From: Clostridiaceae bacterium HFYG-1003
GTDB taxonomy: Bacteria > Bacillota > Clostridia > Clostridiales > Clostridiaceae
Reading direction: 5' to 3'
Length of the DNA stretch: 64,000 nt
NCBI GenBank assembly: GCA_024579835.1
Contig: CP102060.1
Coordinates: 3,075,558 to 3,139,557 of the forward strand
Within the stretch, counting starts at the first letter, position 1; every line of letters starts with the position of its first letter. The notes beneath the pieces are model-generated. The model was given only the letters and a program-made list of their open reading frames with translations, had not been told where the DNA came from and made no database searches. A program made the position numbers and the translations under genes. Below, one piece after another: positions 37,977 through 51,586 of the stretch.

Positions 37977-38690
37977 TTGGAAGAAATTGATTTAAAGGAA
38001 CTATTTCTGATCCTGTGGCATCGTATCTGGATTATTATCCTGGTTACCATCCTTTCAGGCGCTGTAGTATTTGGATTCACTCGTTTTCTCGTTAAGCCCA
38101 AGTATACATCATCCATAAAGATGTACGTCAACAATTCCACCACCAGTAAAGCGAATATGTCATCCAGTGATATCGCGGCAGCTCAGTCTCTTGTTGATAC
38201 ATACATCACGATTATCCAGAGCGACACGGTGCTGACCGACGTAATCGGACGAAGCAACTCGCTTTATACTACTGGACAGCTAAATAAAATGATTTCGGCC
38301 AGATCCCTGAATAATACAGAAGTTTTTCAGGTAAACGTCACTTCGGAGGATCCGAATGAGGCTCAGGCATTGGCCAATTCAATTGCTGATACGGCTCCTG
38401 AATATCTGTCGGATATCGTCACCGGTACATCAGTAAAGATCATTGACCGGGCCAAGTTTTCCGATGTTCCTACATCACCTAACATCCTCTCCAACACAAT
38501 GATTGGACTTGTGGCCGGTTTCATGCTGGCATCCGGTCTGATTTTACTGGTCTCTCTGATGGACACTCGGATCAAAACGGAACAGGACCTGCAGCGGATC
38601 ACGGATCTGCCGATTCTGGGGGCGATCTCTGATTTTGAGAATGCAAGCAGCAACAACTATGGCTATGCCATGAGCAGCGAGGTGATCTAA
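37977..38690 (+). CDS. Wzz/CpsC-type polysaccharide chain-length and kinase activator protein
   Basis: A 237-residue polysaccharide co-polymerase of the Firmicutes type. It has two membrane helices (about residues 14-36 and 178-200) that flank an extracytoplasmic domain, and a short cytoplasmic end. The initial EEIDLKELFLILWHRIW and the KPKYTSSIKMYV segment after helix 1 are typical. In this family the cytoplasmic tail activates the BY-kinase coded next. Start is TTG 37977, 8 nt after GGAGG; the TTG at 37962 lies over that site. The kinase gene starts 1 bp after the stop. Confidence 0.9.
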   Translation: MEEIDLKELFLILWHRIWIIILVTILSGAVVFGFTRFLVKPKYTSSIKMYVNNSTTSKANMSSSDIAAAQSLVDTYITIIQSDTVLTDVIGRSNSLYTTGQLNKMISARSLNNTEVFQVNVTSEDPNEAQALANSIADTAPEYLSDIVTGTSVKIIDRAKFSDVPTSPNILSNTMIGLVAGFMLASGLILLVSLMDTRIKTEQDLQRITDLPILGAISDFENASSNNYGYAMSSEVI

Positions 38691-38691
38691 G

Positions 38692-39435
38692 ATGTCTTTC
38701 AGATTATTCGGTGGCAAAGCAGACCACGCCGTTCAAAATATTAAGACAGAGCGTCAGCATATCCTGGGAAAGAAAACACCATTTTCTATTGTGGAAGAGC
38801 TGAAGACGCTTCGTACGAATATCCAGTTCTCCACCACATCAGAAGGATGCAAAATCATCGGAGTCACAAGTTCCGATGCTGGGGAAGGGAAAAGCATTAC
38901 AGCGTTGAACCTGGCAATCACCTTTGCCGAAACGCAATCCAGGGTTCTTCTGATTGACTGTGATCTGCGCAAGCCTAAGGTTTCCCGGCTGCTTAAAGTA
39001 AAGGCAGTGCCGGGCTTAAGCAATGTGCTGGTCAACATGAATTCAGTACAGGAAGCGATCCAGACTGTCCAGCTGGAGACCACCAGCATCGATGTGCTGC
39101 TGTCGGGAGACATTCCTCCCAATCCCTCGGAACTGCTGGGTTCGAGAAAAATGAAGGAACTCATTGAATCCTTGTCCAATCGCTATGACTACATCCTGGT
39201 GGATACTCCGCCGGTTGGTGTCGTGACCGATGCGGTCATTGTTTCAAGCTTGTTTACGGGCATTATTTTCGTCATCCGGGCAAGCAGAACCCAGCAAGAT
39301 GCAGTTCATTCTGCGCTGTCTCAGTTGAAGTTCGCCGGAGCGAATGTCCTGGGCTTTGTGCTGAACGGAGTCAATGCCAAGGGAAATCGCAGATATTCAA
39401 GTTACCGCTCATATAAGGAAACTGCAGCTCGATAG
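38692..39435 (+). CDS. BY-kinase (CpsD/YwqD type tyrosine autokinase)
   Basis: A 247-residue bacterial tyrosine kinase. Walker A is TSSDAGEGKSIT (about residues 59-70), Walker A' is LLIDCDLRKP (86-95) and Walker B is YILVDTPP. The C-terminal tail carries a Tyr cluster (Y235, Y238, Y241) that is autophosphorylated in this family. It acts with the upstream membrane protein and is reversed by the phosphatase encoded next. No glycosyltransferase genes follow, so the substrates lie elsewhere. Confidence 0.94.
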   Translation: MSFRLFGGKADHAVQNIKTERQHILGKKTPFSIVEELKTLRTNIQFSTTSEGCKIIGVTSSDAGEGKSITALNLAITFAETQSRVLLIDCDLRKPKVSRLLKVKAVPGLSNVLVNMNSVQEAIQTVQLETTSIDVLLSGDIPPNPSELLGSRKMKELIESLSNRYDYILVDTPPVGVVTDAVIVSSLFTGIIFVIRASRTQQDAVHSALSQLKFAGANVLGFVLNGVNAKGNRRYSSYRSYKETAAR

Positions 39436-39465
39436 AATAACAGGCAAACTCCTGGGGGAAGGCGC

Positions 39466-40173
39466 ATGATAGATTTTCATACTCATATCCTGCCACATAT
39501 GGATGATGGCAGCAGCGATGTCGGCGAGTCCATTCAGCTGATGAAAATGCTGAAAGACCAGGGGGTCGGGACGGTCGTCGCTACTTCACATTATTACCAT
39601 ACAAAGGAATCCATTTCTGACTTCCTGACACGACGTCAGCGAGCCTATGACCTGCTGCGGGAAGCGGTGGAAGGAATGGATGTACCTGACATCCGGCTGG
39701 GTGCTGAAGTTTCATTCTTTTCCGGGATGAGCCGCCTATCCGACTTTGATCGTCTGAAGATCCAGGGAACGGAAGCGATATTGATTGAAATGCCGTTTTC
39801 AATCTGGACTGCAGGGATCATCAGTGAGGTTAATTCCATTATCAATAATCACGGACTGACTCCAATCCTGGCTCATGTGGAGCGCTATCCGGATTTCCCG
39901 GTGGCAATTGATAAACTCAATGATCTGATTGATATGGGCGCTTTGTTTCAAATCAACGGTGAGTATATCCTTTCCGGAAAATCCCGCCGACAGGCGCTGG
40001 ATCAGTTGAAACGGGGAGATCATTTTCTGTTGGGATCCGACTCGCACAACGTAAGAACACGAGTGCCAAATTTGGGAGAGGCCGCTTCTGTGATCCGGAA
40101 GAAGCTGGGTTCGGACCGTTTCCTGACGGTAGATCGATTAGGCCGTGAAATCATGAATGGTTCTGATCAATAG
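39466..40173 (+). CDS. PHP-type tyrosine-protein phosphatase (CpsB/YwqE)
   Basis: A 235-residue phosphatase of the PHP fold that dephosphorylates BY-kinases with a manganese cluster. The metal-binding DFHTHILPHMDDG (residues 3-15), ATSHYYHT, GAEVSF, AHVERYP and GSDSHNVRTR are all present. It starts 30 bp after the kinase stop with GGGGGAAGG as ribosome binding site. With the two upstream genes it makes a complete kinase module, and a strong terminator follows. Confidence 0.94.
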   Translation: MIDFHTHILPHMDDGSSDVGESIQLMKMLKDQGVGTVVATSHYYHTKESISDFLTRRQRAYDLLREAVEGMDVPDIRLGAEVSFFSGMSRLSDFDRLKIQGTEAILIEMPFSIWTAGIISEVNSIINNHGLTPILAHVERYPDFPVAIDKLNDLIDMGALFQINGEYILSGKSRRQALDQLKRGDHFLLGSDSHNVRTRVPNLGEAASVIRKKLGSDRFLTVDRLGREIMNGSDQ

Positions 40174-40190
40174 AAAACGTGAAGGTTATA

Positions 40191-40236
40191 AAAGACAGGG
40201 TCATGAAGAGAAATACTTCATGACCCTGTCTTTTTT
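40191..40236 (+). terminator. Terminator of the kinase-phosphatase operon
   Basis: AAAGACAGGGTCATGAAG (40191-40208) pairs with CTTCATGACCCTGTCTTT; T-run follows. Confidence 0.94.
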
Positions 40237-40383
40237 CGTAGCGGTGGATTTGTCCGTGGCAGTTTCATATCCATGTGTGTTTAAGTGGCAGCTGGATCAG
40301 CCTGGAATATCCGGCTGATTTATCGGGCAGTCAAATCTGGCTGATGGATGAGGGGGATGCAGCCTGATTCCCTGTTCGGGAAA

Positions 40384-41847
40384 CTAAAACAGGAGTGAGA
40401 AGACCCGGAAGAAGCTTTCTTTCATCAAGGTCAGCTTGGGACGGTTTAAATATTTTTCCAGGGTCAGTTCTTCGGCATGGTCCATGTCTTCATGAAACAT
40501 CCCTTCCATTTTGGCGGCGAAGTACTCATCATAAACGACGGCATTCACCTCGTAGTTGAAAAAGAAGGATCTGACATCAAAATTGGCGGTGCCCAAAGTG
40601 AAGCTTCGGCCATCGCAGACAACGGCTTTGTTATGGCTGAATGCCTTCTTGTCATACATAAATACCCGAGCTCCATTTTCGATCAAATCTCCCAGATACG
40701 TCATGGAGGCGTGCCCGACTATGGGGTGATCAAACTGCGCCGGGAACATGATTCGAACATCCACGCCGGATTGGATGGCTGCCTTCAGGGCTGACATCGT
40801 TCCTTCACTGGGGATGAAGTAGGGTGTGGAAATATAGATTCTTTCACGGGCAGTTGTTATCATCTTCAGGAATAGGAGTTCAATGGAATAAAGGGCGGAT
40901 TCCGGACCGGAATAGATAATTTGCATGGGCGTTTCGTCCGATACGGAAGAGGGCTGGAAATAACTGGAAAGATCGGACTCTTCGGCGTAGATCTCACTGC
41001 GCTTCATGTATTCCCATTTCTTACTGACCTGATTCCGGTGAAGGACTGCGGAGAAATCATCAAAGAATAAACCCTGCATTCCCAGAACAAAATCTCCTTC
41101 TACTCTCATATGTGTGTCTCGCCAGTATCCCATGTCACTGTTTGAGACATACTCATCCCCGATGTTGTTGCCACCGATATAGCCGATGCTGCCGTCAATG
41201 ATCGCCATTTTGCGGTGATTCCGATAGTTGATGGACATATCAATGAACCGGGAGACAAAGGCAAAGGCAGCAGTGTAAGTGACGATTTCAACGCCAGCGT
41301 CCATCAGTTCTTTTTTCAGATGCTTATCAAAGGGCCGGCCGCCGATTTTATCCATGATGACCCGGACTTTTACTCCAGCCAGCGCTCGTTCTTTTAATGC
41401 CAGGAAAACACGGCGTCCGATCTCATCGGATTTTACAATATAGTATTCCATGTGAATATGATGCTTCGCCTGGCTGATGTCGTGGATCAGATCCTCAAAC
41501 TTCTCAATTCCATCCTTATAGAGCTTAATTTTGTTGTAATGGAACATGGGCGTTCCCGTCAGGTTGGAGACCATTCGCGCCACTCCCTCATTGGGACCCT
41601 CAAAATCACGGAGTGACTTGTTGATGAGTTCAGTGACAGCAGGCGAATACCGCTCATTCAGTACAGTATCCCGCCAATTTATGCCCATATATAAGTAGAG
41701 CAGGAGCCCCACAGGTGGGAGGAAAACCAGCACAAGGAGCCAGCCCAGAACTTTCTCCGGGCGTTCCCGTTTATAGAAAACCAGGGAGAACATAATCACA
41801 AAAGTGATCGCATAAAACAAAAAGTTTAAATAGGAGAATATTTTCAA
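40384..41847 (-). CDS. cls: Cardiolipin synthase
   Basis: A 487-residue phospholipase-D-type cardiolipin synthase that joins two phosphatidylglycerol molecules. Two N-terminal membrane helices (about residues 3-21 and 33-53) precede two HKD motifs: HRKMAIIDGSIGYIGG at about residue 215 and HNKAVVCDGRSFTLGT at about 397. The start is TTG (41845-41847), with GGAGG 7 nt upstream on the minus strand; no ATG is better placed. It is a single gene on the minus strand with no close partner. Confidence 0.95.
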   Translation of the reverse strand: MKIFSYLNFLFYAITFVIMFSLVFYKRERPEKVLGWLLVLVFLPPVGLLLYLYMGINWRDTVLNERYSPAVTELINKSLRDFEGPNEGVARMVSNLTGTPMFHYNKIKLYKDGIEKFEDLIHDISQAKHHIHMEYYIVKSDEIGRRVFLALKERALAGVKVRVIMDKIGGRPFDKHLKKELMDAGVEIVTYTAAFAFVSRFIDMSINYRNHRKMAIIDGSIGYIGGNNIGDEYVSNSDMGYWRDTHMRVEGDFVLGMQGLFFDDFSAVLHRNQVSKKWEYMKRSEIYAEESDLSSYFQPSSVSDETPMQIIYSGPESALYSIELLFLKMITTARERIYISTPYFIPSEGTMSALKAAIQSGVDVRIMFPAQFDHPIVGHASMTYLGDLIENGARVFMYDKKAFSHNKAVVCDGRSFTLGTANFDVRSFFFNYEVNAVVYDEYFAAKMEGMFHEDMDHAEELTLEKYLNRPKLTLMKESFFRVFSLLF

Positions 41848-42021
41848 TTTCGTTCCTCCACATCGCTTGATGAAATCATTATATCATTGGAAACAATTCA
41901 GAAACCCCACAGCAAAAGCGAAAAGATTGTAAAGAAGCGGTCCCGAGTTTCAGATGAGTTCAGCTACAGGGTGATGGAATCAATCTTCCTTCAATTAAGC
42001 AGAGTTCCGACAAAAGAAATG

Positions 42022-42056
42022 ACGGTGAAGTCAAAGGCTGACTTCACCGTTTTGAA
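42022..42056. terminator. Terminator between cardiolipin synthase and HAD genes
   Basis: ACGGTGAAGTCA (42022-42033) pairs with TGACTTCACCGT (42039-42050). It mainly serves the minus-strand HAD gene, which ends at 42058. Confidence 0.85.
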
Positions 42057-42057
42057 T

Positions 42058-42747
42058 TTATGACTTGAGAATGTGATCCAGCTCGGACAGATTATGGATT
42101 ACGTGATCAGGAACTAAATCCGGTTCTGTTGGATTGGGGAGGTCAAATCGATTAAACCAGCAGGTGGTAATTCCTGCACGGTTGCCGCCCCGGATGTCAG
42201 AGCTTAGACTGTCTCCGATAATAATCGCCTGATCGGCACGGAAGTCTGGGATGGAGTCCGCCACATGCCGGAAGAACGCTGGATCCGGTTTATTGACACC
42301 TACTGTCTCTGAGATGAACAGGCCATGAAACAGATGGTCAATTTGAGCGAGTTTGAGTCGAAGCATCTGGGTTTGAAGTACGCCGTTTGATACGGCATAT
42401 ACTTTGTAGGTGGAATGCCATCCGGCCAGAAGCTGCCTGGAATCAGGAATTAACTGGGCATGTTGATTCAGATGGAAACGGAAAAGGGTTTCTTCTTCTT
42501 CGCCGTCTACCTGTATCCCGATCTCACGGAAAAAGTGCTCAAAACGTCCGTGCAGCACATCAGTCAGTTTGACTTCTTTTCGTTCCAGCTGCAGCCACAA
42601 TGCCTGGTTGATGGCTGAATAACGATCAATTCTTTGCGGCGTTGCTTGAATTCCGTGATGTTCCAGCAGCGAAGAAAAGGCATGAGTTTCGGCTGACTTA
42701 AAATCGAGAATTGTATCGTCCAAATCGAATAACAGGAATTTATACAT
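42058..42747 (-). CDS. HAD superfamily nucleotidase (YjjG/YfnB type)
   Basis: A 229-residue HAD hydrolase resembling YjjG/YfnB, which dephosphorylate pyrimidine nucleotides, including damaged forms. HAD motif I is LFDLDDTILDF (Asp nucleophile and +2 Asp), motif II is AVSNGV, motif III is the Lys in VNKPDPAFF, and motif IV is IIGDSLSSDIRGG. The cap inserted after motif I is helical, as in YjjG. ATG at 42747 follows AGGAGG with 6 nt; the GTG at 42750 is nearer the site than expected. Confidence 0.9.
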   Translation of the reverse strand: MYKFLLFDLDDTILDFKSAETHAFSSLLEHHGIQATPQRIDRYSAINQALWLQLERKEVKLTDVLHGRFEHFFREIGIQVDGEEEETLFRFHLNQHAQLIPDSRQLLAGWHSTYKVYAVSNGVLQTQMLRLKLAQIDHLFHGLFISETVGVNKPDPAFFRHVADSIPDFRADQAIIIGDSLSSDIRGGNRAGITTCWFNRFDLPNPTEPDLVPDHVIHNLSELDHILKS

Positions 42748-42776
42748 CACAGACCTCCTGGATAAAAAAGGGTATA

Positions 42777-42804
42777 AAAAAAGGAATTTCTAAAAATTCC
42801 TTTT
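42777..42804 (-). terminator. Terminator of tRNA-Val
   Basis: On the minus strand AAAAGGAATTT pairs with AAATTCCTTTT around a 4-base loop, then a T-rich tail. Confidence 0.85.
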
Positions 42805-42809
42805 CTGGA

Positions 42810-42885
42810 TGGTGGGACGTATAGGACTCGAACCTATGACTTTCACCACGTCAAGGTGACACTCTCCCAGCTGAGTTAACGTCCC
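42810..42885 (-). tRNA. tRNA-Val (GAC anticodon)
   Basis: Read on the minus strand: acceptor GGGACGT pairs with ACGTCCC, loop TTGACGT gives GAC, CCA is encoded. Confidence 0.94.
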
Positions 42886-43384
42886 AAAGTTTCCATAAAA
42901 AGAGTATACACTATGCGGGTTTGAAATGCTATAGTTTTTCGTTCATTTTTTAAGAAAACAGCCGAAAAATGTGCGCCCAGGCCATTTTGAGCGCAATGTC
43001 CTCCAATGCAGTCGGAATTTACTTTTTATGAGGACAAACTCCTAAATCTAAGGAGGGAATCAACAGGACGTTTACAACTTTCAATAACAAAAATGCAAAA
43101 TGGAACCCATTTGTGAAGATGAAATAAAGAAAGTACGGCATTTGATTCATGATTAGATAATAGCAATTCTTATAATAATTGCAAGTTGTTACTATCTAAC
43201 CGTTAATAGAAATGGCTATAATGGTACAAGAATGTTATTATAAACCGTCTCAAATTAACAAATATCGATTATAAAGCTGATGTAAAGATTCATTTCCTTG
43301 CAATATTTGTCATCCTTTTGTAATATAGTGACTGTCATTGAAGGGTAGATAAAAAATACTATTAGGTAAGAGACAGGAGAACAT
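42886..43384 (+). promoter_or_regulatory. AT-rich upstream region of the NlpC/P60 gene
   Basis: No gene was recognised. An imperfect inverted repeat spans about 43152-43199 (TTAGATA ... TATCTAA, with AGCAATT/AATTGC inside). The likely promoter is TTGCAA (43298-43303), 17 bp, TAATAT (43321-43326). Confidence 0.55.
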
Positions 43385-44302
43385 ATGAAGACAAGAAATT
43401 TAAAAGTAAAGATTATGGTTTCTGCAGCACTTGCGGTTTCCACTTTTCTGGCTCCGCTTACCGGAGTTATTGCTGAAGCTACTACAATCACCGCAAAGTC
43501 TGGGGTTAATCTAAGAGCATCCAGTAACAATTATTCCTCAAAGCTGGGATATATTGCTGCAGGAACCAATGTTCAGTACCTCGGCATTCAGAACGGATAT
43601 TACAAGATTTCTTATAATGGAAAAATTGGATACACCTATAACTCATACTGGAAAGGGTCTACCATTACGGCTACAGGGAATGTAAATGTCAGATCCAGTG
43701 CCAGCAGCTCATCCACCAAAATTGGCTATGTGTACAAGGGTACTGATGTCAAAGTCCTGGGACGGAACGGAAACTATGTCTATATCGAGCATAATGGCAA
43801 GAAAGGCTTTTCGTATAAGTCCTACTGGTTCATTTCCAGCACGCTGTTCAACAGTCTGCCCTACGTTAGTTCCACCGCCAGCTCCACATCCAGCGTTATT
43901 CAGACCAGCACCACATCCAACACGATTGGGGATCGCGTGGTTGCTGAGGCCAGGAAACTGATCGGAGCACCCTATGTCTATGCAGGGGAATCCTGGTCAG
44001 AAGGCGGATTTGACTGTTCCGGCCTGACTCAGTATGTATATGGCCGGGTGGGATATAGAATCCCGAGAACTGCAACCCAGCAATGGTACGGAATCGACAC
44101 CAAGATTTCATCTTCCAACCGGCGCCCTGGAGACATCATCGTGATGACCGATGGTTACAGCATTTCACATGTTGGAATCTATATCGGAGACAACAAGATG
44201 ATTCACTCGCCCAGACCGGGAAAAACAGTGGAAATTAAATCTTTGGACTGGTACCAGAGTGTAGGACGGATTAAGGGTTACCTTAGACCCTATTGGGACT
44301 AA
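43385..44302 (+). CDS. Secreted SH3b-NlpC/P60 peptidoglycan hydrolase
   Basis: A 305-residue secreted endopeptidase that cuts cell-wall stem peptides. A signal peptide (to about residue 31, ending GVIAEA) is followed by two bacterial SH3 repeats (about 36-88 and 95-148; GVNLRASSNNYSSKLGYI and NVNVRSSASSSSTKIGYV), a Ser/Thr linker, and the NlpC/P60 domain from about 180. The catalytic Cys is in GGFDCSGLTQYVY, and the His in ISHVGIYIGDNKMIHS. ACAGGAGA precedes the ATG. It is a single gene with its own promoter and terminator. Confidence 0.95.
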   Translation: MKTRNLKVKIMVSAALAVSTFLAPLTGVIAEATTITAKSGVNLRASSNNYSSKLGYIAAGTNVQYLGIQNGYYKISYNGKIGYTYNSYWKGSTITATGNVNVRSSASSSSTKIGYVYKGTDVKVLGRNGNYVYIEHNGKKGFSYKSYWFISSTLFNSLPYVSSTASSTSSVIQTSTTSNTIGDRVVAEARKLIGAPYVYAGESWSEGGFDCSGLTQYVYGRVGYRIPRTATQQWYGIDTKISSSNRRPGDIIVMTDGYSISHVGIYIGDNKMIHSPRPGKTVEIKSLDWYQSVGRIKGYLRPYWD

Positions 44303-44333
44303 CCATCAATAGACACCTTCATCATTGACATTC

Positions 44334-44362
44334 AAAAAATGCAGTTCACACTGCATTTTTTT
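44334..44362 (+). terminator. Terminator after the NlpC/P60 gene
   Basis: AAAAAATGCAG (44334-44344) pairs with CTGCATTTTTT; T-run extends to 44363. Confidence 0.93.
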
Positions 44363-44473
44363 TATTGCTCATAAAATTGTCGGATGTCATTGCGCCAGAG
44401 GAATGACTGGTAACTGAATTTATAGAAAAATAAAAACTCTGTTGATCTGCATAAACAGATGAACAGAGTTTTG

Positions 44474-44549
<76 letters not shown>

Positions 44550-45242
44550 GCGACATATCCTAGTTTCCCATATTGGTTATAATCTGTCAATAGGATTTTA
44601 GAAAATTGAATAGAAAAGTTATCCTGGATGGATTCTGCTTCAATAAGTGCCATCTCAGCAGGAACGAGGCATTGAATGATGAAGCTGACCGGAAAATATC
44701 TTTGTTGATTGCTCGCTGCCAGATTGGATTTTTTGTGTAGCTGGCAGTATAAGAGGGAGGGAGATAACATCGAACGGTAAAATGAATGTTATTTCATCTT
44801 TCGTACGACTTCTGACAGGTAGACTGAACTTGGTTCTTGGAAGTTGTGCATCTTATATATGGAGGTCTTATGCCGCATCTCACCACTTTATTCTTTAAAC
44901 GTTGAAACTGATTGATTGAAACAGCAGCATCTGAGGAGAGCTTAATATTAGCCCAACTTTGCTGTTGAAAACCAAAGAAAAACAGGGTAAACTTGGTAGT
45001 ACCCGCTGGGCAAGAAAACAGCTCAATATCATATCGAATGATGATGCGCCAAGCTCCGAGAAATCTTTTGAAAAAAGTCGTTGACAAGGCGATGTGCAGT
45101 TGGTAATATATAGAAGTCGCCTAAAGCGGCAACGAAACGAACTGTTCTTTGAAAATTAAACAGAATACAAGGTAAAACAAACCAGCAATTCATTTTGAGT
45201 AGTCAGACAAGACTAAAAAATCGACTAAAAGCTAGTTCAAAC
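44550..45242 (+). promoter_or_regulatory. Upstream region and promoter of rRNA operon B
   Basis: 44550-45060 has no gene I can support; weak coding-like fragments without clear homology are present. From about 45073 the sequence becomes nearly identical to the leader of operon A: TTGACA (45081-45086), 17 bp, TAATAT (45104-45109), then a boxA-like TGTTCTTTGAAAA. Only the second promoter of operon A is duplicated here. Confidence 0.7.
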
Positions 45243-46751
<1,509 letters not shown>

Positions 46752-47090
46752 AGGGAGTCACAGCCATGGCAACATGGATGAGATAAAAGGATATCCATTT
46801 CACGGATATCTCCCATAAAAGGATTACTGATTTGTACATCCAAGTATTCTGTTTAATCTTGAGAGAACAGCTGCAACACCAGCTAATGAGAATGACTTCT
46901 TGAAGGTGGGGCATTTTTTTCTTCTCAATTGTTCTTTGAAAACTGCATATATTCTTAAAACGTAAAGCAAAATTGTAGAAAAAACAATTTCGTTGAGAAG
47001 TTAGTCATTAACTGAAAAGTTATTGACAACAATTCAAAAACGTCAAGGGGAGCGAAAGCTCCAACCTTGAGCCAAAAATTAACTTGAAAA
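46752..47090 (+). other. 16S-23S spacer of operon B, without tRNA genes
   Basis: The flanks match the operon A spacer, but the tRNA-Ala and tRNA-Ile block is replaced by about 60 bp starting CAGCTGCAACACCAGC. A boxA-like TGTTCTTTGAAAACTG precedes 23S. Confidence 0.85.
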
Positions 47091-49975
<2,885 letters not shown>

Positions 49976-50083
49976 AAACAAGTTAAAAATGATGAATTAC
50001 GTTTGAAGAACTATATGCAGTCTTGAGGGAACAATTTTATTTTTCATTGCAAAGGTAGAAAGTTTCCACAATATCCAGAAGAT

Positions 50084-50159
50084 GGCTTCATAGCTCAGTT
50101 GGTAGAGCAGAGGATTGAAAATCCTCGTGTCCTTGGTTCGATTCCGAGTGAAGCCACCA
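50084..50159 (+). tRNA. tRNA-Phe (GAA anticodon)
   Basis: Acceptor GGCTTCA pairs with TGAAGCC; loop TTGAAAA gives GAA; CCA is encoded. It takes the place where operon A has 5S. Confidence 0.95.
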
Positions 50160-50168
50160 TCTTCTGAT

Positions 50169-50243
50169 GGCGCCATAGCCAAGTGGTAAGGCAGAAGTCT
50201 GCAAAACTTCTACGCACCAGTTCAAATCTGGTTGGCGCCTCCA
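50169..50243 (+). tRNA. tRNA-Cys (GCA anticodon)
   Basis: Acceptor GGCGCCA pairs with TGGCGCC, discriminator T as usual for tRNA-Cys, CCA encoded; loop CTGCAAA gives GCA; T loop TTCAAAT is normal. It is the reference for the aberrant copy at 56349. Confidence 0.95.
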
Positions 50244-50272
50244 TTTAAATATTTTTCAGTCAGATGACTGTT

Positions 50273-50310
50273 TAAGCATGACTGCCGAACTGGCAGTCAT
50301 GCTTATTTTA
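50273..50310 (+). terminator. Terminator of rRNA operon B
   Basis: TAAGCATGACTGCC (50273-50286) pairs with GGCAGTCATGCTTA around GAACT, then TTTTA. Confidence 0.92.
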
Positions 50311-51370
50311 ATGCCATCGGATGAGCCTGGGGGTATTAGGTAGGAGTCAGAGCTATCCGGATCAACTGCCGGTCCGGTGAAGGAAATCCTCAAGTAAAGG
50401 TCGGATCAGCCCAATAAGCGGTCCTTGCAATGAGACATTTTGCATAAGCCAGCGCTGGCATAATGATAGTGGACTTTCTTTTCAATGATGAGACGACCAT
50501 TAACGGCCTCGAGCCCCCCGGTCAAAGTTCAGCCCCCCCATTCTCCAGGGCAAGAGCAGTTCATTCAGGCCACTGTTCGAAGCGCAGTGAAAATGGTTTT
50601 TTATTTAGAGAAGATTCAATGACCCTTTAGCCGGATGATTTCATCCGGTTTTTATTACCTTCCTTTGCCAATGATGGTGTGATCAGATCAATACATTACA
50701 ATACTTGAATTTCTTTTTAATATGGCCTATTTGAACCAGAGGATCAAAGTGACGGGGCATAGAATGGTTTGAACAATCGGCCTCTAAAACGATTATTAAA
50801 AACAATCCAAGTACGATCTTGTCGATCTGAAGATTGAAATCGGAGTTTCGTTACTGAACCATATACGACCAGACCCTCTCGGAAACGGGAGGACTCTATT
50901 ATGAAAAAAACAAAATCTGAACTGGCTCTGCAGTAAACAATCACCTCCAAGGCGGCTCTTCATGGTATACTGATGAAGTATGAACAAGATTGAATGATTC
51001 AATTGATGGGCATCAAACTATCCAGTAAACAATTTCATTGGACTCAACCTAACTTCATGGGCATACCAATTATTATTTCATATCGACTTAATAGTTCGGG
51101 ATTTGTTGGTGTGACAATGATCGAACATTTTACACAGCGAAATGAATCTGGTTGTTGGTTTAGGCATTGGATTTTAATTTCGATGAAAAATATGAATTTG
51201 TTGATGACGTTTCTAATGCCTTAAAACCATAAATTGGTCTCGGCAGAACTTCAGCAACATCCTGTGTTTCCTGAGGGACTTTAATCGGTTTATTGCGGAA
51301 ATCTGACAATGGCTCAGGTTGCGGCAATAATCAAATGGAACGTCCTTTTGGTATAGCTGTTTGTTTCTTT
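50311..51370. other. Eroded intergenic region, possible IS21-type end
   Basis: No intact gene is seen. On the minus strand 50508-50534 reads GGGGGGCTGAACTTTGACCG, which resembles the terminal repeats of IS21-family elements. A terminator-like hairpin (CCGGATG/CATCCGG then T-run) lies at 50631-50653. Other short frames lack ribosome binding sites and recognisable domains. Confidence 0.35.
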
Positions 51371-51373
51371 TCC

Positions 51374-51497
51374 CGTCGCACCGCGTATCACAGCGCAAGT
51401 TCGTGGGAGCCGCCGTCGCATTCCGGATGCGGTCATAGCTTTGGCCGCCCAGACCGTCGCCTTAACTTATGGCAAGCTGCAACAAAACGAATAGGGG
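51374..51497 (+). pseudogene. Possible VapC-like PIN domain remnant
   Basis: The frame reads VAPRITAQVRGSRRRIPDAV then IALAAQTVALTYGKLQQNE and a stop. RIPDAVIALAAQ resembles the C-terminal R.PDAIIAATAL motif of VapC toxins. No start codon, antitoxin or N-terminal Asp motif remains. This is a tentative reading. Confidence 0.3.
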
Positions 51498-51586
51498 TAG
51501 TTTTTCGTAGGCCTGTGCGGAATACGATTGTTGCTTGCTTTCTGCCGTCGTTTCATACAACTCACTACAGAAAACAAGGAGTCATG

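Noticed and set aside
50994-51224. 76-codon plus-strand frame
   Set aside because: There is no ribosome binding site, the composition is unlike that of the real genes, and no domain is recognised.
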